The notes beneath the pieces were generated by a model. It ran no database searches and was not told the origin of the DNA. It saw only the letters and a list, made by a program, of their open reading frames with translations. A stretch of 64,000 bases of DNA from an uncultured Dehalococcoidia bacterium (GTDB taxonomy: Bacteria > Chloroflexota > Dehalococcoidia > Lucifugimonadales > UBA1123): assembly GCA_958296105.1 (NCBI GenBank), contig OY282441.1, positions 965,800-1,029,799 on the forward strand, read 5' to 3'. Positions within the stretch are counted from its first letter, which is position 1. Every line of letters starts with the position of its first letter. Below, piece after piece: positions 7,978-15,389 of the stretch. Made by a program: the position numbers and the translations under genes.

Positions 7978-10113
7978 TTGGAGATTGGCGAATTGTCATA
8001 TTCAAAGGCATCTCTCGGTATCATCCTGGTCTGCCTGCCCTGGCTGGCTCTGCTGGGATGGATGGCCTCGGTGTCGTGGTTCCTGACGGATGACGCCTTC
8101 ATCAGCTTTCGCTACGCGCGCAACCTGCTGGAAGGTCACGGCTTGGTCTTCAACCCCGGCGAACGTGTGGAAGGTTACTCCAACTTCCTGTGGGTGCTGG
8201 AGCTTGCAGCCGTCTGGCGGGCGCTGGGCGTGCCTCCGGAGGACGCGGCGCCGTGGCTGTCGGTGGCGTTCACCGCCGGAACGGTCGGCGCGCTGGCATG
8301 GTGGATATATCGCCTGCCCTCGCTGCGAAACCGGGGACTGGTCGGCTGGATGGCGCTGGGGCTGGTGTGCAGCAGCGCGACCTTCGCGGTGTGGACATCG
8401 GGCGGCGGGCTGGAAACGCGGCAGCTCACGTTCTTCATCGTGCTGGCAGTCGTCTGCCTGAGCCTATACCGAGACGGGCGAGCGGGCCTGCTGGCGGCGT
8501 CAGCGAGCCTGATCGGAGCCGCCCTGACTCGACCGGAAGGGCCGCTGATTGCGCTGTGCTGCTTCGGCTGGCTCGCCGTCCAGCGGATGGCAGACGCCAA
8601 GCGGCTGACGGTGAGCTGGCGCGAGCTGACGTATCTGGCGGCGCCCTTCGTCATCGTGGTGACTGCCCACTTCCTGTTTCGCTACGCCTACTATGGCGAG
8701 TGGCTGCCCAACACCTACTACGCCAAGCACGTCCGCCCGTGGTACGAGTCGGGCTTCCGCTACCTGTGGACGGCGGCGCTGGAGACGGGGCTGTACCTGC
8801 TGATTCCACTGGCCTGGGCCGCTCTGCGGCATCGGTGGCGGGAGACCCGCGACGGGATCTATGCTCTGGTCCTGCTGCTGATCGCTGTCCACATGGCATA
8901 CGTGATGCGGATTGGCGGCGACCACTTCGAGTATCGCCCGCTGGATTTCTACTGGCCGCTGCTGGCGCTGCCGGCAGCCGAAGGGATCGTGTGCATCGGC
9001 TCGCGGATCGCCGCCTTCGACTGGCGGCGCATACCCCACTCCCACCGGCTCCGGCTGCCGGGAGCGAGGGCTTGCGCGCTCATCCTGTTCATCCCCGTCA
9101 TCTTCTACTGCGGCGCGATACAGGCAGCGCTATTCTTCGAGGGCGCCAAGGTCGACAAGCGCATCCTGAGACTTCACATAGAACTCGACGAGGGCAATGC
9201 AGGCTGGCTGCTGGCAGCGCCGGGGATGCCTGTGTTGGCCGCCATCTCCAACGACCTGCGCCGTCAGTCTATTGTCCAGTTGGTCGCTGCACCATTCGCG
9301 GAACACCGCGAGTTCGCCAACGTGCGGCTGCGCGGGTGGCAGCCCTACGAGGATATGGAGCGGGGAGTGATTCCCGATGACGCGCTGATGTCAGGCGGAA
9401 GTATCGGCATACGGTTCTATTACCTTCCTGACCTGAAAATCATCGACAGCCACGGCTTGACCGATGCGACGGTGGCGCGCAATCCTGTCACAACACCCAA
9501 CCACCAGCGCGTAATCGCCCATGATCGCCAGCCGCCGCCCGGATACCTGATGGAGCGCGGCGTCAACTTTAGAGCGCACCATGCGGCCTTCAGCGAAGCT
9601 GAAGCCCTCGTCCGAGGGCAGTACGCCGTGAAGGTCGGACCCGGCCTGTGGATGCCCTTCGACTCCGACGACCATGACTGGGTCGTGGCGAGCTTCGCCG
9701 GACACGACTTGCGGATGGTCGGTGAAACGGAGCCGGTGGGCGATTATATGGCAAGACTGGCAAGACTGATCAGAGACAGCAAGCCGGCGATCCGCTCCAC
9801 CTTCGACGTGTATCTCAGCGAGAACACGCTGACATACGTCAAGGAGCCGTGCGTCCGCGCCGATACGGAGGCAATGTTCTTTCTGCACGTGATTCCCACC
9901 GACGTGAACGACCTTCCCGACGGTCGCAAGCAGCACGGCTTCGACAACCTGGACTTCAGATTCGACGGGCGCGGCGTGACATTCGACGGGAGATGTATCG
10001 TGAAAGTACCTCTTCCGGAATACGACATCGCCGAAATCAGCACCGGCCAGTACGTGCCGGTGGACGGTGGTTACGATCATATTTGGGAGGGGGAGATTCG
10101 GCTCGAGCGGTAG
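7978..10113 (+). CDS. ArnT/AftB-like membrane glycosyltransferase 4, one C-terminal repeat domain
   Basis: Polytopic protein of 711 residues. After the first helix the outer loop carries TDDAFISFRYARN and, further on, G-E-R-V-E-G-Y-S-N-F-L-W. This signature is familiar from AftB-like and other GT39/GT-C enzymes that use polyprenyl-phosphate sugars. A linker (DYMARLARLIRDS) like that of paralogue 3 joins one copy of the shared C-terminal domain (about 605-711). No ATG lies near the start: TTG at 7978 opens the frame, and TTG at 7993 is an alternative. With its three neighbours it forms a same-strand array, probably for glycosylating an exported polymer or protein. Confidence 0.75.
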   Translation: MEIGELSYSKASLGIILVCLPWLALLGWMASVSWFLTDDAFISFRYARNLLEGHGLVFNPGERVEGYSNFLWVLELAAVWRALGVPPEDAAPWLSVAFTAGTVGALAWWIYRLPSLRNRGLVGWMALGLVCSSATFAVWTSGGGLETRQLTFFIVLAVVCLSLYRDGRAGLLAASASLIGAALTRPEGPLIALCCFGWLAVQRMADAKRLTVSWRELTYLAAPFVIVVTAHFLFRYAYYGEWLPNTYYAKHVRPWYESGFRYLWTAALETGLYLLIPLAWAALRHRWRETRDGIYALVLLLIAVHMAYVMRIGGDHFEYRPLDFYWPLLALPAAEGIVCIGSRIAAFDWRRIPHSHRLRLPGARACALILFIPVIFYCGAIQAALFFEGAKVDKRILRLHIELDEGNAGWLLAAPGMPVLAAISNDLRRQSIVQLVAAPFAEHREFANVRLRGWQPYEDMERGVIPDDALMSGGSIGIRFYYLPDLKIIDSHGLTDATVARNPVTTPNHQRVIAHDRQPPPGYLMERGVNFRAHHAAFSEAEALVRGQYAVKVGPGLWMPFDSDDHDWVVASFAGHDLRMVGETEPVGDYMARLARLIRDSKPAIRSTFDVYLSENTLTYVKEPCVRADTEAMFFLHVIPTDVNDLPDGRKQHGFDNLDFRFDGRGVTFDGRCIVKVPLPEYDIAEISTGQYVPVDGGYDHIWEGEIRLER

Positions 10114-10127
10114 ATGGAACGCCCCCT

Positions 10128-10205
10128 CCCTGACCCTCCCCCTCCCCCAGAGGGGGAGGGGATTTCATCGGTAAGGCGTTACCCTCTCCCTTCGAGGTAG
10201 GGGGA
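10128..10205. repeat. CCCTGACCCTC palindromic repeats
   Basis: Two members of the intergenic palindrome family: a long one at about 10128-10167 (CCCTCCCCC and its complement, followed by ATTTC) and a degenerate one at about 10182-10207. They separate the glycosyltransferase array from the SCO1-like gene. Confidence 0.7.
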
Positions 10206-10223
10206 CTTATGCACACTCGACCT

Positions 10224-10342
10224 ATATGGGCAGCCTCCACAACCGCGTGAGGAAAGGGGATGACTCGGAACCTGTTGATCCGCATATGGGCAGCCTCCAC
10301 AACCGCGCGAGGGATGGGATGAATCGGAACCTGTCGATCCGC
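10224..10342. repeat. 60-bp tandem direct repeat upstream of the SCO1-like gene
   Basis: Two 60-bp units starting at 10224 and 10284. Each begins ATATGGGCAGCCTCCACAAC and ends CGGAACCTGTYGATCCG, with a few substitutions between units. The repeat lies in the 5' region of the SCO1-like gene and could hold regulatory sites; no factor is identifiable. Confidence 0.8.
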
Positions 10343-10375
10343 CATATTCAAGTGGGCGCTGTACTAGGGCTTGTC

Positions 10376-11113
10376 ATGGACGCGGCAATGGCGCGTTTTC
10401 GAGTGGTCTTGGCAAGCCGCTGGATGTCGTCGAGTAGCTTGGGGTTGGTGAGGGTGGCGGCAGTCGCTGCTGCGCTGCTCCTGTCGTCAGGGGGGTGCGG
10501 GGCGGATGAGCAGGAAGTCGAGCTCAACGGGACGGTTCTGAAAGATGCAGAATCCGCTCCCAATTTCAGCCTCTCCAACCAGCTCGGTCAAACTGTGACC
10601 CTCGACAGCCTCGGCGGGCGCGTGGTGGCGCTGACCTTTCTCTATACCAACTGCCCCAGTGTATGCCCGATCGTGACGTCCCAACTGCGAGAGGTGTACG
10701 AAGGGCTTGGAACGGATGCGGAATTGGTGGAGTTCGTAGTCATCAGCGTCGATCCGGAGCGAGACACGGCAGAGGCGGCGCGCGCATATCTGGATCGGTG
10801 GAAGCTGTCAGACGGCTGGGGGTTCTTGGTCGGAAACAGGGCGGATCTGGAGCCGGTCTGGAAGAGCTACTACATAGACCCGGCAATCGACGATCCCGAT
10901 ACCGCCGCCCTAGTCTCCCGCGCCCCGGCGTCCGCCGCTCCATCCGGCGCGATCGACGCCCTCAGATCAGAGATAGCGCAGCGCTTCGACGTAATTCACT
11001 CCGCGCCCGTCTATCTGATAGACCCGGACGGCAGGCGGCGCGTGGTATTCACGCCGCCGCTGGATGCGCCGGAGATCGTAGAGGACATCAGGGCGCTGCT
11101 GGGGGGTGGGTAG
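10376..11113 (+). CDS. SCO1/SenC-family copper-binding lipoprotein
   Basis: Thioredoxin-fold SCO family protein, which delivers or senses copper for assembly of cytochrome oxidase CuA on the outer side of the membrane. A hydrophobic signal segment ends in a lipobox-like SSGGC, so it is probably a lipoprotein. The copper ligands are visible: a C-x3-C in TNCPSVCP and the distal His in FDVIHSAPVYLIDPDG. The frame is open from 10226, but the first part lies in the 60-bp tandem repeat. Starts at 10376, 10388 or 10424 all keep the signal peptide and none has a strong ribosome site; 10376 is a compromise. No oxidase genes are nearby. Confidence 0.85.
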   Translation: MDAAMARFRVVLASRWMSSSSLGLVRVAAVAAALLLSSGGCGADEQEVELNGTVLKDAESAPNFSLSNQLGQTVTLDSLGGRVVALTFLYTNCPSVCPIVTSQLREVYEGLGTDAELVEFVVISVDPERDTAEAARAYLDRWKLSDGWGFLVGNRADLEPVWKSYYIDPAIDDPDTAALVSRAPASAAPSGAIDALRSEIAQRFDVIHSAPVYLIDPDGRRRVVFTPPLDAPEIVEDIRALLGGG

Positions 11114-11147
11114 TGGCAACGGTCGGTCGGTTTTGTGGGCGAGAGGT

Positions 11148-11689
11148 CACCCTCACCCTAACCCTCTCCCTCGAAGGGAGAGGGGATTTGGTATTCTCGA
11201 CTCGCGCTGGCATTACTATTACACACACGAGTCGAGAATACCGGGGATTTTCGTACCGCCGAACAGTCGTGGGGCTTCACCCTTAAACCCACAGGAAATT
11301 GGAGCAACCGTTCGCCGGGGTTGAACACGAAGCCGTGACTTTACCCTTAGCCCTCTCCCTCGAAGGGAGAGGGGATTTGGTATTCTCGACTCGCGCTGGC
11401 ATTACTATTTACACACACGAGTCGAGAATACCGGGGATTTTCGTACCGCCGAACAGTCGTGGGGCTTCACCCTTAAACCCACAGGAAATTGGAGCAACCG
11501 TTCGCCGGGGTTGAACACGAAGCCGTGACTTTACCCTTAACCCTCTCCCTCGAAGGGAGAGGGGATTTGGTATTCTCGTCTCGCGCTGGCATTACTATTA
11601 CACACACGAGTTGAGAATACCGGGGATTTTCGTACCGCCGAACAGTCGTGGGGCTTCACCCTCAACCCACAGGAAAGTCGAACACGAAG
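11148..11689. repeat. Three tandem ~190-bp repeats with internal inverted repeats
   Basis: Three units with 189-190 bp periodicity. The CCCTCTCCC palindrome recurs at 11162, 11351 and 11541. Each unit also holds a second inverted repeat with arms of 15 bases beginning GGTATTCTCG: 11190-11204/11228-11242, 11379-11393/11418-11432, and 11569-11583/11607-11621. The third pair has two mismatches. Each then carries a shared stretch with GGGGATTTTCGTACCGCCG and GGGGCTTCACCC. No protein-like frame persists across the units, and together with the next repeat they fill the gap 11114-11906. Confidence 0.85.
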
Positions 11690-11894
11690 CCGTGACCTTC
11701 AAGCAGGCTGTGGACGCAACGGAAGATGATGAAGGCGGCGGTCGGGAAGCAGGGTACGGGGATGCCAGCCAGCAGCGCCATACATGCTAAAAGCCGTGAC
11801 CTTCAGGCTGTGGACGCAACGGAAGATGATCGAAGGCGGCGGCGGTCGGGAAGCAGGGTACGGATGTCTGCCAGCCAGCAACGCGACACATGCC
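11690..11894. repeat. Two tandem ~104-bp repeats
   Basis: Units start at CCGTGACCTTC (11690 and 11794) and share CTGTGGACGCAACGGAAGAT and GTCGGGAAGCAGGGTACGG. They differ by small indels (an extra GGC, and AAGC deleted). The 5' motif also ends each of the preceding 190-bp units, so the two arrays are contiguous and share a junction sequence. Confidence 0.8.
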
Positions 11895-11906
11895 AAGACG
11901 AGGAAA

Positions 11907-11922
11907 GCCGCTCAAAAGCGGT
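11907..11922 (-). terminator. Possible terminator of infC-rpmI-rplT
   Basis: Downstream of rplT on the minus strand, ACCGCT-TTTG-AGCGGC forms a short stem followed by CTTTCCTCGTCTT. The U-run is weak. Confidence 0.4.
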
Positions 11923-11980
11923 ATTGGAGTATTTCTAAAGTCGCTCGACTATTCAGCATGACTAACGAAACGGAATGACG

Positions 11981-12346
11981 TCAGCCAGCCGGCTCCAGCT
12001 GTCGCTTGGCGGCGGCGGCTATCTGCGCGAAGGCGTCGGGGTCTCGCATTGCGATGTCTGCCAGCATCTTTCGGTTTATCTCGATGCCGGCGAGTCTCAG
12101 CCCGTTGATCAGCCTGCTGTACGTGATCCCGTTGGCGCGCGCGGCGGCGTTGATCTTGATGTTCCAGAGCCTCCGCATGTCGCCCTTGCGCTCGCGCCTG
12201 TGCGCGAAGGCGTAAGAGTAGGCGTGGAGCATCGACTCGTTCGCCTGCCTGAACAGCCGATGACGCCCTCCCTGATGCCCCTTGGTCATCTTCAGGAGTT
12301 TCTTATGGCGTTTTCGCTTGGTTACGCCTCGCTTGATCCGCGTCAA
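11981..12346 (-). CDS. rplT: 50S ribosomal protein L20
   Basis: L20 binds 23S rRNA early in large-subunit assembly and often represses its own operon. The 121-residue sequence has the highly basic N-terminus (TRIKRGVTKRKRHKK), the GRHRLFRQANE block and the INAAARANGITYSRLINGL block of the family, at the usual length of about 118-120. The start is TTG at 12346: the upstream ATG is out of frame and is followed at once by a stop, and a G-rich stretch lies about 8 bases ahead. It is last in infC-rpmI-rplT, 72 bp after rpmI with a hairpin between. Confidence 0.95.
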   Translation of the reverse strand: MTRIKRGVTKRKRHKKLLKMTKGHQGGRHRLFRQANESMLHAYSYAFAHRRERKGDMRRLWNIKINAAARANGITYSRLINGLRLAGIEINRKMLADIAMRDPDAFAQIAAAAKRQLEPAG

Positions 12347-12375
12347 TTCATATCCCCCATGGCTCGGACATGCAA

Positions 12376-12400
12376 CCGCCCCTGCTCGAAGGAGGGGCGG
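12376..12400 (-). promoter_or_regulatory. GC-rich hairpin between rpmI and rplT
   Basis: Arms CCGCCCCT (12376-12383) and AGGGGCGG (12393-12400) with a 9-base loop. No U-run follows, so it is more likely an mRNA processing or translational control structure than a terminator. Confidence 0.5.
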
Positions 12401-12418
12401 GATGTCGAATTGTAGCAG

Positions 12419-12622
12419 TTAGTCCAAGCCGTATGGAAGCGCGCGCCTGAGCATCTTCACGTCGGACGGGCTGACTTCGATCTTCTTGGCAAACAGGCGC
12501 TTCGCCTTAGTGGACTTCTTGCGCCGCAGGTGGCTCCTGTGACCCTTCATCCGCACCAGCTTGCCTGTGCCGGTTATCCTGAAGCGGCGCTTGGCTCCCT
12601 TGTGTGTCTTGAGTTTAGGCAC
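12419..12622 (-). CDS. rpmI: 50S ribosomal protein L35
   Basis: A small basic large-subunit protein of 67 residues. The N-terminus PKLKTHKGAKRRFRITGTGK is the family hallmark. The start is GTG at 12622, which places the product at the canonical 'xPKLKTHK'. GGAG stands 7 bases upstream. A longer in-frame extension to 12676 is only overlap with infC. The gene overlaps the 3' end of infC by 8 bases, which implies translational coupling. Confidence 0.95.
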   Translation of the reverse strand: MPKLKTHKGAKRRFRITGTGKLVRMKGHRSHLRRKKSTKAKRLFAKKIEVSPSDVKMLRRALPYGLD

Positions 12623-13193
12623 GTACTCTCTCCGGCTGTCGATCAGCGCGCTGATCTCCGGCGGCTGGGCCGCCACTGGGGGCTAGGACCATCGAGAGCA
12701 TCCTTCTGCTCTCGAACCTCGGGGCGCTCTCCAATCCCGCCTCGTCGACCAAGGCTTCCGCGACCTTGCGCAGAAGCGCCATTCCGATCTCGGGATGCTC
12801 GTTCTCACGGCCTCGAAACATGACCGAGACCTTGACCTTCGACCCCTGTCCGAGCAGGCGTTTGACGAGCCGCGTCTTGGCGAGGCGGTCATGCTCGCCG
12901 ATGCGCGTCTTCATCCGCACCTCGCGCAGCTCGTTCGTCGGCCGCGCTCTGCGCGCCTTGCGAGCTTCGCGCTCCTTGCGGGTCGCCTCGTACTTGAACT
13001 TCCCGAAGTCCATGAGTTTGCACACGGGCGGCCTGGCGCCGGGCGCGACCTCCACGAGATCGTATCCCCGCGAATCGGCGATGTCCAGCGCGTCTCGCGT
13101 AGGCATGACGCCTAGCTGGGTCCCCTCTTCGTCGATGACTCGGACTTGAGGAATTCGTATCTGCTCGTTGGCTCGATAGTCCCTGGGTGGTAT
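12615..13193 (-). CDS. infC: Translation initiation factor IF-3, probable AUA start
   Basis: IF-3 binds the 30S subunit, blocks premature 50S joining and checks the start codon. The family core begins RANEQIRIPQVRVIDEEGTQLG and includes LVEVAPGARPPVCKLMDFGK, KTRIGEHD and V-K-V-S-V-M-F-R-G-R-E. No ATG, GTG or TTG sits at the expected place. ATA at 13193, with AGAGGTG five bases upstream, gives a protein of 192 residues starting (M)PPRDYRANEQ. A rare start codon in infC is the known basis of IF-3 autoregulation (AUU in E. coli). An ATG at 13367 would add 58 unlike residues and lies upstream of the promoter at 13250-13278. The C-terminal tail after MLSMVLAP is unusual but short. Confidence 0.9.
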   Translation of the reverse strand: MPPRDYRANEQIRIPQVRVIDEEGTQLGVMPTRDALDIADSRGYDLVEVAPGARPPVCKLMDFGKFKYEATRKEREARKARRARPTNELREVRMKTRIGEHDRLAKTRLVKRLLGQGSKVKVSVMFRGRENEHPEIGMALLRKVAEALVDEAGLESAPRFESRRMLSMVLAPSGGPAAGDQRADRQPERVRA

Positions 13194-13249
13194 CCTGACA
13201 CCTCTTGATAATAGTATGAACAACTTGGGGATTCTCCCAAGCTGATCCG

Positions 13250-13278
13250 AATATAGCACAACTCGACTGTCTGGGCAA
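13250..13278 (-). promoter_or_regulatory. Sigma70-type promoter for infC-rpmI-rplT
   Basis: On the minus strand: TTGCCC (13278-13273), a 17-base spacer, and TATATT (13255-13250) with a TGC extension. It predicts transcription from about 13243 and a 50-nt leader with a CTTGGG/CCCAAG hairpin ahead of the ATA start. Confidence 0.65.
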
Positions 13279-13314
13279 CAGTATCGCAGGTGAGAATCCG
13301 AAGGCGGGCGGAAG

Positions 13315-13343
13315 TTGAAGGTCACAGGCGGCGGTGGTATACT
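13315..13343 (+). promoter_or_regulatory. Sigma70-type promoter for the moeB leader
   Basis: TTGAAG (13315-13320), a 17-base spacer, and TATACT (13338-13343). The start of transcription would be near 13350, about 258 nt before the moeB ATG. Confidence 0.6.
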
Positions 13344-13349
13344 TGCAGG

Positions 13350-13563
13350 CGATAGTGGCTCAGACAATCAAGAGGGAACAGCCGTTTTGCTTCAGGACTA
13401 TTCGTCTGCCGGCTGCGTCTGTATCGGCCTCGCCCGCGCAAGGCGCTAGGCAGGGCGGCGGACCAGCGGACAGGCTTCGGCGGCATCCATCAGAGAATGG
13501 ACGCAACGCAGGAATTGGCCTCCACCTCAGCGCCAAGCATTCGACGGGTGGAGGTTTTGCTTT
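13350..13563 (+). promoter_or_regulatory. Structured leader RNA upstream of moeB, ending in an intrinsic terminator
   Basis: About 214 nt between a promoter and a terminator. Visible stems are CAGCCG/CGGCTG (13379-13384/13410-13415), CGCCC/GGGCG (13431-13435/13453-13457) with inner GCGC/GCGC (13436-13439/13443-13446), and CCAT/ATGG (13487-13490/13497-13500). It could be a riboswitch or attenuator controlling moeB, or a small RNA made from the same promoter. I looked for cobalamin, TPP, SAM, c-di-GMP and T-box consensus blocks and did not recognise a full match. AAGAGGGAA resembles one cobalamin box, but the rest is missing. Confidence 0.5.
13519..13563 (+). terminator. Intrinsic terminator in the moeB leader
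   Basis: Perfect arms CCTCCACC (13519-13526) and GGTGGAGG (13547-13554) with a 20-base loop, followed by TTTTGCTTT. It lies 46 bases before the moeB start, so moeB expression requires read-through. Confidence 0.75.
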
Positions 13564-13608
13564 GTCCGAATCCAGACGGGGCTTTTCGATACGAACCGGA
13601 GGAACATA

Positions 13609-14436
13609 ATGACGACAACGCAGGTTAGGCCGCTCACTCCGTACCAAGTGATGCGGTACAGCCGCCACATCATCATGCCGCAGGTCGGCAGCGTGGGGCA
13701 GCGCAAGCTGATAGACGCCAAGGTGCTGATAGTAGGGGCGGGAGGGCTCGGATCTCCCATAGCGATCTACCTGACGCTTGCCGGAGTAGGCACGATAGGG
13801 ATAGTGGATTTCGACACGGTGGACGTGACCAACCTTCAGCGTCAGGTGCTGCACTACGACGGGGACATCGGAAAGCCGAAGGTGCAGTCTGCGGTGGAGA
13901 CGCTGAACGCCTACAACCCGGAGACGGCTGTCATCACCCACGAGGCGCCGCTGACCTCCGACAACGCCATGGAGATAGTGCAAGGCTACGACATCGTGGT
14001 CAACGGAGCGGACAACTTCCCCGCGCGGTATCTGGTGAACGACGTGGCGTACCTTGCGAACAAGCCGCTGGTGGACGGCAGCATACTGCTGTTCGACGGA
14101 ATGGCTACGGTGTTCATGCCGGGCGAAGGGTGCTACCGCTGTCTGTTCCCAACCCCGCCGCCTCCGGGCGAGGTGCCGAGCTGCGCCGAAGCGGGCGTGC
14201 TTGGAATGCTGCCGGGGATGGTCGGCACCATTCAGGCTACGGAGACGGTCAAGCTGGTTCTGGGAATCGGCGAGTCTCTCTCCGGCAGGCTGCTGCTGAT
14301 CGACGCGCTCGACATGGACTTCAGGGCGGTCAGGCTGCGCAGGAACCCCGACTGTCCGCTGTGCGGCGACAGCCCGACAGTGACCGAGCTTATAGACTAC
14401 GTGGCGTTCTGCGGAGGCGCGCCGCTGACAGGCTGA
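13609..14436 (+). CDS. moeB: MoeB/ThiF-type E1-like adenylyltransferase
   Basis: It adenylates the C-terminus of a small sulfur-carrier protein (MoaD, ThiS or similar) for sulfur loading in molybdopterin, thiamine or thio-cofactor synthesis. The 275-residue sequence has the N-terminal RYSRHIIMPQVG motif, the nucleotide-binding GAGGLGSP, D-F-D-T-V-D and NLQRQ, the acceptor-Cys region PSCAEAGVLG, and two zinc CxxC pairs (CYRC, CPLC). GGAGG lies 8 bases before the ATG. A sulfurtransferase follows 30 bp later, consistent with a sulfur donor. No MoaD/ThiS partner is adjacent, so the carrier cannot be named. Confidence 0.88.
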   Translation: MTTTQVRPLTPYQVMRYSRHIIMPQVGSVGQRKLIDAKVLIVGAGGLGSPIAIYLTLAGVGTIGIVDFDTVDVTNLQRQVLHYDGDIGKPKVQSAVETLNAYNPETAVITHEAPLTSDNAMEIVQGYDIVVNGADNFPARYLVNDVAYLANKPLVDGSILLFDGMATVFMPGEGCYRCLFPTPPPPGEVPSCAEAGVLGMLPGMVGTIQATETVKLVLGIGESLSGRLLLIDALDMDFRAVRLRRNPDCPLCGDSPTVTELIDYVAFCGGAPLTG

Positions 14437-14466
14437 ATCAGGATAGCAGAACAGGAGAATGGAAAT

Positions 14467-15315
14467 ATGGCATCACAACCAGCGCATCCCGAATCCATAG
14501 TCACGACCGAGTGGGTCGCTGAAAATCTCGCCAGCGAGAATCTCAGGCTCGTGGAGGTGGACGTGGACACGGAAGCATACGATCAGGGGCATCTCCCCGG
14601 AGCCATCGGCTGGAACTGGACTTCGCAGCTGAACGACCAGCTTACGCGAGACATCCTTTCGCGCGAGCAGATGGAGCTGCTGCTGGGCGACTCCGGCATT
14701 AGCCGCGACACGACCGTGGTACTCTACGGCGACAACAACAACTGGTTCGCCACCTACGCCTTCTGGCAGATGAAGATATATGGCCACCCCAGTCTGAAGA
14801 TCATGGACGGCGGCCGCCAGAAGTGGATAGACGAGGGGCGCGAGCTAAGCATGGACGCCCCGGAAGTGGAGAAGGCGAGCTACTGCGCATCCGACCCGGA
14901 CACCTCGATCAGGGCGACGCGTGACTACGTGCTGGACGTGGCATCTACGGCGAACAGCACGGGGCTGGTGGACGTGCGCGCTCCGGACGAGTTCAACGGG
15001 ACGCTGCTCGCTCCGGCGAATCTTCCGCAGGAGGGATCTCAGAGGGGCGGTCACATCCCCGGCGCGGCGAACATCCCCTGGGCGTCGGCGGTCGCAGAGG
15101 ACGGCGCCTTCAAGTCCGTCGAGGAGCTTCAGGAGATATACGGAGGAAAGGGCATCAGCGGAGACTCCGAGACGATCGCCTACTGCCGCATCGGGGAGAG
15201 AAGCTCGCACACGTGGTTCGTGCTGACTCAGATTCTGGGGTACAGCAAGGTTCGCAACTACGACGGCTCATGGACGGAGTACGGCTCGATAGTCGGCGCG
15301 CCAATCGAGAAGTAG
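14467..15315 (+). CDS. Two-rhodanese-domain sulfurtransferase (thiosulfate/3-mercaptopyruvate type)
   Basis: It moves sulfane sulfur from thiosulfate or mercaptopyruvate to a thiol acceptor. Of 282 residues, the N-terminal rhodanese domain (about 10-130) is inactive-like and the C-terminal domain (about 155-280) carries the catalytic Cys in YCRIGERSSHTWF. CRxGxR is the thiosulfate-type loop. VDVRAPDEF and HIPGAANIPW are standard rhodanese strands. AGGAG precedes the ATG. It lies 30 bp after moeB on the same strand, so the two probably form an operon that feeds sulfur to a carrier protein. Confidence 0.92.
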   Translation: MASQPAHPESIVTTEWVAENLASENLRLVEVDVDTEAYDQGHLPGAIGWNWTSQLNDQLTRDILSREQMELLLGDSGISRDTTVVLYGDNNNWFATYAFWQMKIYGHPSLKIMDGGRQKWIDEGRELSMDAPEVEKASYCASDPDTSIRATRDYVLDVASTANSTGLVDVRAPDEFNGTLLAPANLPQEGSQRGGHIPGAANIPWASAVAEDGAFKSVEELQEIYGGKGISGDSETIAYCRIGERSSHTWFVLTQILGYSKVRNYDGSWTEYGSIVGAPIEK

Positions 15316-15389
15316 CAGGCTCTTCGGAGCGAGCGAGGGGCGAGTAAAGAGGCGGTGGGTCTGGGACCCATCGCCTCGCTTCTTGCTCC

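Noticed and set aside
11148..11894. Regular repeats that might be a CRISPR array
   Set aside because: Units are about 190 and 104 bp with conserved 'spacers', no 20-40-bp repeat/unique-spacer pattern, and no cas genes.
12623..12676. Longer rpmI starting at ATG 12676
   Set aside because: The extra residues overlap infC and are absent from L35; GTG 12622 matches the family start and has GGAG.
13350..13563. Cobalamin or c-di-GMP riboswitch
   Set aside because: AGGGAA and GGACGCAA fragments occur, but the other conserved blocks of either class are missing.
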